Below are positions 57,751 through 64,000 of a stretch of 64,000 bases of DNA, in pieces. The notes beneath the pieces are model-generated. The model had not been told where the DNA came from and did no database searches. It worked only from the letters and a program-made list of their open reading frames with translations. The stretch's first letter is position 1, and the number at the start of each line of letters is the position of its first letter. The position numbers and the translations under genes are program-made. Origin of the DNA: Cenococcum geophilum 1.58 (taxonomy: Eukaryota > Ascomycota > Dothideomycetes > Gloniales > Gloniaceae); NCBI GenBank assembly GCA_001692895.1, contig KV748177.1:5556130-5620129 (forward strand), given 5' to 3'.

Positions 57751-58724
57751 TTACGTTGCGTTAATACTAATACCCTTAAAATAGCAAATGAACTCAAATC
57801 CGCCACGTTAACTCTTATAGCCCTAGTTAGGGAATAAATAACTATAATGCAACAGTCCTTTATAGATGCCTTAGCCTAGCAATAAACTATACTAGAAGCT
57901 CAGCATTAGTAATTAATTAAAGTAATATATAAAGAACTCCACAACGCTAAAGTACTCGCGTTAGAGACCCTAATAGCAATACCTATAAATAAAATTAAAA
58001 TAACTGTATGTAAACCTAACCCATTAAATATAAACCCTAAACTAGTAATAGTAGCTTAACCTATACCTGTAACGAACCTAATACCTCCTATAAAATCTAA
58101 AAAGCTTCCTAACCCTTTAATATTCGATAAAAATTAAAATAACCCACGTCCCTTTATAACTAAGCTCCGTCTTAAACTTTTAATAAACTATAACTAATAC
58201 CCTATTAAAGCTAGCAAGATTAGCGATTGAATATCTTATTTAAGTAAAGATGCTATATAAACTATAGACCCATTCTTCTATAACGGCGCCTTTATTAATT
58301 TTAAAAATTTTATCTCTCTATTAGAACGAACGTATAATAACACTAGCTATAAATATACAGCTATTACTAAACTTAAAAACCTATAATAACGGAACCGAGA
58401 CTTTACTAGCTTCTTTTTAGAATTTTTAGGCCTTATTAGTAAACTAGATTAGAATAAAGCCGCTAAAGTTACTACTCTCCGTTAAGCTATTTTAGATAAA
58501 ATTAGAGTATAGTTAATAGGCAGAGAACCGCTAAAGGATTTACCTAAATTTGCTATAATATATTAACAAATTAATAAGGACCTTTAATATAATAAATAGA
58601 CTTATTCCCTAAAGCTAACTATACCTTGCGTTTAAAACTTTATAAAACTAGTATATACCCTAAAGCGCAATCCGTTTCTAAGACCTAAAAGCCTTATATA
58701 TAACCCTATAGACCTTAATGCTAC
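57409..58724 (+). mobile_element. Ty3/gypsy element A2, 5' part
   Basis: 5' LTR (57409-57750), leader with primer-binding region (TTACGTTGCGTTAA at 57751), and gag to 58724, where copia C2 interrupts it (GCTAC at 58720-58724). Positions from 58042 match 1-683 of this window, so A and A2 are one family. The remainder lies beyond C2, outside the window. Broken throughout. Confidence 0.9.
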
Positions 58725-58995
58725 TATATAATTACAGCACCTGTTATACCAAACGCGTGCTTACGCGTTCGGTACACCAGGTACGCGTTTACGCGTTCAG
58801 TGCACCAACCACTCGCTTACGCGCCTGGTGCACTTATGAAGCACTGACTAATTAGGGGGGAGGTGCATCAGTATATAGACCACGTAGTCTGCTTTATATA
58901 ATTAACAGTCACCATCATCCAAAAGAGCATACGATACTACACGTATTTCGTGCCCCTGGATCTGACTCATTTATACTATTAAGTTAGTATAAACA
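58725..58995 (+). repeat. 5' LTR of copia C2, with expanded palindrome region
   Basis: 271 bp against 220 bp in C1. The additional ~50 bp are further copies of the ACGCGTTYGGTGCACC module between 58750 and 58835. Confidence 0.88.
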
Positions 58996-61823
58996 CTAAT
59001 TAGTAAGCGCACACAGATCAGCAATCACTTGATACCTCCCCCCGAGCGATATATACGACAGCAACTACCCGTTTAGACTCCTAGTACGACCTGCTAGAAG
59101 GTTAGAAGTTAGGGATTACGGACTTATCTCTAACTCTGTATACTTATTTAAGTCTTAGTACGGTTTACTGGAAGTTATAGACGCGAATACAGACCTATAC
59201 GGAACCCTTATCCTTAACCCCCTTAAACCTTAAACCTCTTCAGACCTTTTGCGGAAACCCCCTACCCTCCTATAAACCATTATGGACCCGTTAATTAATT
59301 TTACGGACCATTATAAGACCTCCCCCACCCGTTATAAGCTGCTACCACCCGCTATGCACCACACTACACTATAGTATGGCAGACATTAGCAAGCAAGTCA
59401 GTAAAGGTTAAAAGAAGTAGAGATAAGGAGTCGACGTTACGTCTACAAACAACATTAATAACTACATTAGTTTTAAAATCCTTAAATATAAACACTTTAA
59501 GCTTATAAATAATAACCTATAGGAGCAATACTAGGAAGACTTTACGGACTTTACGGAAGCTATTCTTAAGGCCTACAACCCTATTACTATCTGTAAACTA
59601 TAAACCCTTTTATATAACTAAGGTATATAGGTTAAAAGGAATAAATAAGTTACTATTATACAGTCTTTATATAATATAATATACGAGAAGGACCAAACGG
59701 AATAGACTAAAAAGGAAATTTTAGACCAGTTCCAAGAAACTAAGGAACTCTTTACTTCTTCCAAACTTAATATAATCGCTAGCCTTATACCTAACCCACT
59801 TAACCAAATTCGTCCCATAAACCTAAGCGGCTTTAGACTTAACCTTATTGGCCAAAATATACCCTACTCTCAAGTTACGGATTATAACACCCCTATAAAC
59901 TAAAATACGGACCAAATTACCCCCGTTATTTAAGTTATAGATCCGCAAGCCATATATCCGCAAGCCATAGATCCGTAAGTTACAGATCCGCAACCTACCT
60001 AAGTAAAGACCTACGGCAAGGAGCTAGCTAACCTAGCCAAGCTCTATACCGACGAATTCAAGTACAGCGGTAAAAATAATAACTTTAACTTTAAACTTAC
60101 TATCTTTACGGACCTCTATTGGAAGGCTAATATTCCTAAATAGGAATTCAGCCAAGCCTACTCCACTATACTGCGCGGCCTAGCACTTAACCACTACTAT
60201 ACTAACCTTAAGAGCAACCCCCTTAGTATTCCCTTTAATAAGCTATATAAAGCTACGCGTAACTACTTTAAAGGACCGGAATATAAGCGTAATATTCTTA
60301 CCTAATAGAATGCGACTAAGCTACGGACCGTAATTAACAAGAATACTAAAAAATTAACTATAGAGTGCCTGTAAATTCTTATTAAAGACCTTCGGTACCT
60401 ATAGCACGGCCTTAACACCAAGCTTTAAACAGACGACTTCCTGCATAATAAACTTATTACAGCCTGCTAGAAAGTAGAGCCCTATAAGTACGCCTACTAC
60501 AAGCCTATAGATACCTTAGCTGGCCTCATTAATAACCTATGCTCCTCTATTGTAACGTATAAAGTCTCAAACCCATTAAGCAGCACTTAAGCCTTTATTA
60601 CGGATATTCAATATCCGCAAACAGACTTAGACGTCTACTTTACGGACCGCCACTACCGCTAGCAGCACCTATACTAACCAAGTCCCACCTGTAACCCCTG
60701 TAGCAACCCCTGTATAAAAACATACCCCCGTAAACAAACCAGCTAGAAGTGCTTTATATGCGGTAAAGAAGGATATTAGTCTATAAGGTATACCTAAGAA
60801 GAACGTAACAAGTCTAAGAAGAGACTTAATAGCCATATTAACTAGTTTATTTTAGAATATAAAGGAGAGGAAGTAGAAGAGCCCCCTAATAAGTCAATAG
60901 AAGCCCTTATAATTAACTTTAACTTAAACGCTTAGGAATAAGAGACCTTAGAGACATTCCTAACCACTTTTAGACCTTTTACGGACAGCCAAGCCTTCAA
61001 TATTATAACCGTATTAGCCGACCGTTCCTTTATACACTTAGTTGCGCCTAAAAACCATTCCGTAAGTACCCCCGTTACGGATATTATAGATTATAAGCAG
61101 GACCTATTTGCATATATCACTACAGAACGCTATACCCCCAAGAAATTCTACGGTGTTATAATCGACACAGGTGCCTCTAAAAAGTCTACTATAGGCTACG
61201 GATAATACCTCGTATACAGGACCACCACAAATAACAATATAGACATTGATATTACGCAAACTAGGGCTATAAACGTCCAATTCGGCATCGGCTTAACCGC
61301 ATTAATTAAATTAGTTAAAGTTAAGACTCCAATTAGCCTAGTTAACTTCCACGTAGTAAAAGCGGACACCCCCTTCCTACTCTATCTTACAGATATAGAC
61401 AGGTTATAGGTATACTACAATAATATTACGGACACCCTAATTGGCCCCACAACTGCCCCAGGAAGCAAGCATATTACCCTACTAATTATATAACAATTTA
61501 GACACCCGTTCCTTATATAGGGAGAGACTTTACGGACCTATATTTAGAAATCTTTCGACTATAACCCGTGCTACCTTACTAGTACTAAGATCTACCGCCT
61601 ATACCGCCGTTTCGGCCACCTATTAGCCGAAAAGCTATATAGAGTCCTTAAACGCTTTAGACATAACAACGTTAATAGGAAGGCAATTAACCACCTAACC
61701 AAATACTGCTCCTTCTACTAGAAATACGGACGTTCCCTAGGCTAATTTAAGTTCACCCTTTATAAGGACCTTAACTTTAACCACTTAGTATACGTAGACA
61801 TTATATACATTAACGGCAGTTTA
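58725..61823 (+). mobile_element. Ty1/copia element C2, 5' half
   Basis: 5' LTR (58725-58995), gag, zinc knuckle (about 60749-60785), protease (about 61150-61180) and the start of integrase, highly similar to C1. Interrupted at 61823 by gypsy B2; the rest is outside the window. Broken by multiple changes but with fewer RIP shifts than the gypsy elements around it. Confidence 0.9.
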
Positions 61824-62193
61824 TGTCACGGGACACCCCCGTAACACCTTGCATACGTCCACCTGTTTCTACCAATTTAGCAATTAGAGACTAACCGCGA
61901 AATGGCAATCTAACGGCAATCTAATAGCAATCTAATGGCAATCTACGGCATTCTGCTATATTCTGCCAAGTTTTACTAAATTCTGCGAAGTTCTGCCAGG
62001 ACTATAACCTAAACCCTATTCTACCTATGCACGTATTAACTAAGTAACTAAGTTAACAATATATGCCCTTTCTTCCCGTTTCCCTACCTTCTTTCCTTAC
62101 ATAACGTCTTAACTTTATTACGCAGTTTATATATATAGCTTAATAATACCTACTTCGCTATATATTATTACCGCTTATGCTTACTCCGTAATA
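61824..62193 (+). repeat. 5' LTR of gypsy B2
   Basis: 370 bp, starting TGTCACGGGACACC and ending CTCCGTAATA. Contains tandem GGCAATCTAAY units (about 61910-61950), a TTCTGCYAA-rich stretch, and TTTATATATATAGC as a TATA-like box near 62130. Confidence 0.9.
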
Positions 62194-64000
62194 CTACATT
62201 GCGTTAAAAACTCATACTACCCTCCAAAAATGCAGAACGACCCTAAAGCCCCTATAATAGCCGACGCTATTATAGCCGCACTCTAAGAATAATTAGTAGG
62301 TATATAGAAGTCCTTCACAGACGCCCTTATATAGCACTAAGCTACTTTAACTTAACAGTAAGCCGAATAAGAAGCATAACAATAATAATTAATTAAAGCA
62401 CTTTAAGAAGAAGTCCGCATCCTTAAGATGCTTATATTAAGGCCCTAAGACTAAACGCTATCTCCAGAGATAAACACGCGGAATGCAAGCCCTAAATTAA
62501 TAGTAGTTACTTACCCTATAGAGCCGACTACCGCACCAAAACGATCCAAGAAACTACTAGACCCCCCAGTATTTACCAGTAAACAATAAAAGCTTCGGTT
62601 ATTCTTAAGCCAGCTTAAGAATAAGCTAACCAGTAATGCTAACCGCTACCTAACTAAAGCTAACCGACTCTATTACGCCCTAAGTTAACTAGGAGGAGAC
62701 GCAGCTAACCTTATTAAACCTCTTTAACTAAACTTAGTATAAAGCCTAGTCACACTTCTTAAAGCTATATACGGTAACCCAAACCGCTAAGTTACTGCTT
62801 AAAGAAAGATAAACTAAATAACTTAAGAAAAGAAAAGTTTCCCAGTATACTTCTCCGAATTTAACCGCTATATAAAGGAAATAGGCTAGAATAACTCCGC
62901 ACTAATTAACAGCCTCATTAAATCCCTAAGCCCTAAACTAAAAACCTCCCTAATAGGCGTAGACCTCCCAGAAACTCTTAACGCCTATATAAACGTTATT
63001 AACAAATAGTATAACGATATACTACGCCTTACACTAAAGCCCGTTTATCGGTACAACACAATAACCCCGTAAACGCCTACTAAGTCATTATCTTAACCTA
63101 AGCACCCCGACGCTATAGATATTAACACTAGGAACCTAGGATATACCCTATTAGGGTCCTCTAAATAAGAACGACGTATTAAGCTAGGCCTCTACTTTAA
63201 ATATAGAAGCGGCTCCTACCTCTTAAACCACTACTCCGTCCCTATACCCCAAAACGATTTATAAACAGCTAGCACTAGCAGCCGTTCACCACATTAATCT
63301 TCCGGTTACTGTCCCTGATCTTTATTTAGTTCTAGCCCTACATCTAGTAAGCACCACTTATAAGGACAAAGCTCTAACCAATGTCCTATAAGAACCCCGC
63401 CCCAATCGCCTCTAAAAAGAAGGTTTTAGAGCTAAGTCGCTCTCCGGGACAGCTCTACCACAGAATCTCGTTAAACGCATTTAACGTTACAAACTCCGAC
63501 TCTTAGGACCATAGCATAACTATTAACTGCCGCCTTTAGCAGAATAGTTAAAAGGCTAACGTTTAAATCCTAATTAATATAGGAGCTAGCGGCATAGGAT
63601 TTATTAATAGGATCTTTATATAAGATAATAGTTTTACCTTAACCCCCCTTAACCGGCATATTAATATATTTGGATTTAATAGCAAATATACTATCTTAGG
63701 CCGTATTACCCATATAGTAGCCCTAAGACTCTAATACCTAAACTACAAAGAACTAATTAAGCTTTTTATTACTACCCTAGGTTACCTAGTAATCCTTAGA
63801 CAACCCTAGATAAAGCTATATAAGGTAACTATTAATTAAGATAACCTTAAGCTTCTATTTACCGCCTCCCGTTATAAGCAGAAGTGTTATATAACGCACC
63901 GCCTTAACCCCAAACTAAAATTTAGGAAATCCGCTAAGATCCACTAGCCTAAGATTTCCACTAATGTCCACCCCACGCCTAAGGAATCTACCAGATTCTA
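61824..64000 (+). mobile_element. Ty3/gypsy element B2, 5' part (same family as F)
   Basis: 5' LTR at 61824-62193, then leader (TTGCGTTAA primer-binding-like), gag from about 62229, a zinc-knuckle-like zone and the protease start near 63560-63640. It inserted in the integrase region of C2, and GTTTA at 61819-61823 is the likely left duplication. Runs off the window. Relatively few RIP shifts, but broken. Confidence 0.9.

Overview
The window looks like a transposon-packed, gene-poor block of a filamentous ascomycete (Pezizomycotina) genome. Most of it is very AT-rich and full of TA dinucleotides. Paired LTRs of single elements differ mainly by C/T and G/A transitions, and nearly all reading frames are broken. 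This is the signature expected of repeat-induced point mutation (RIP). The only stretch with ordinary base composition and an intact gene is about 16.6-23.5 kb. The one confident host gene is a two-exon F-box/LRR-like protein gene at 20424-21646 on the minus strand. Six small clusters of N lie in repeats. || Layout. 1-16.55 kb: nested Ty3/gypsy fossils. Gypsy A (plus) holds a non-LTR retroposon insert with a 32-bp minisatellite. A sits in G-prime (minus), which abuts G (minus), and G's 5' LTR is split by H (minus). An older gypsy pol fragment follows. 16.55-23.5 kb: the low-RIP island, with a hAT remnant (BED-finger reading frame hit by a truncated non-LTR copy), a hAT-type MITE that contains a Tc1/mariner-type MITE, the F-box gene and gene-poor sequence. 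23.6-26.9 kb: a RIP-damaged piggyBac-like transposon on the minus strand. 27.1-30.26 kb: a block bounded by similar inverted termini and filled with several unrelated satellites, including a 12-bp array and a 20-bp array. 30.26-56.84 kb: one minus-strand gypsy (F) split twice, by E (plus) and D (minus), which belong to one family. E's 3' LTR is split by a Ty1/copia element (C1). D carries a solo LTR and a small GC-normal insert. 57.4-64 kb: gypsy A2 interrupted by copia C2, which is interrupted by gypsy B2 running off the window. || The order of insertion can be read from matching target-site duplications: AATAT for E, GGGGG for D, GTAAC/GTAAT for C1, TTCTG/TTCTA for H, ATACT for the solo LTR, AGAGCCAG/AGAGTCAG for the hAT MITE, TA for the mariner MITE, and 11-12 bp repeats for the two non-LTR copies. 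LTR divergence cannot be used as a clock here because RIP dominates it, so only relative ages are given. No biosynthetic cluster, CRISPR array, rRNA or convincing tRNA was seen.
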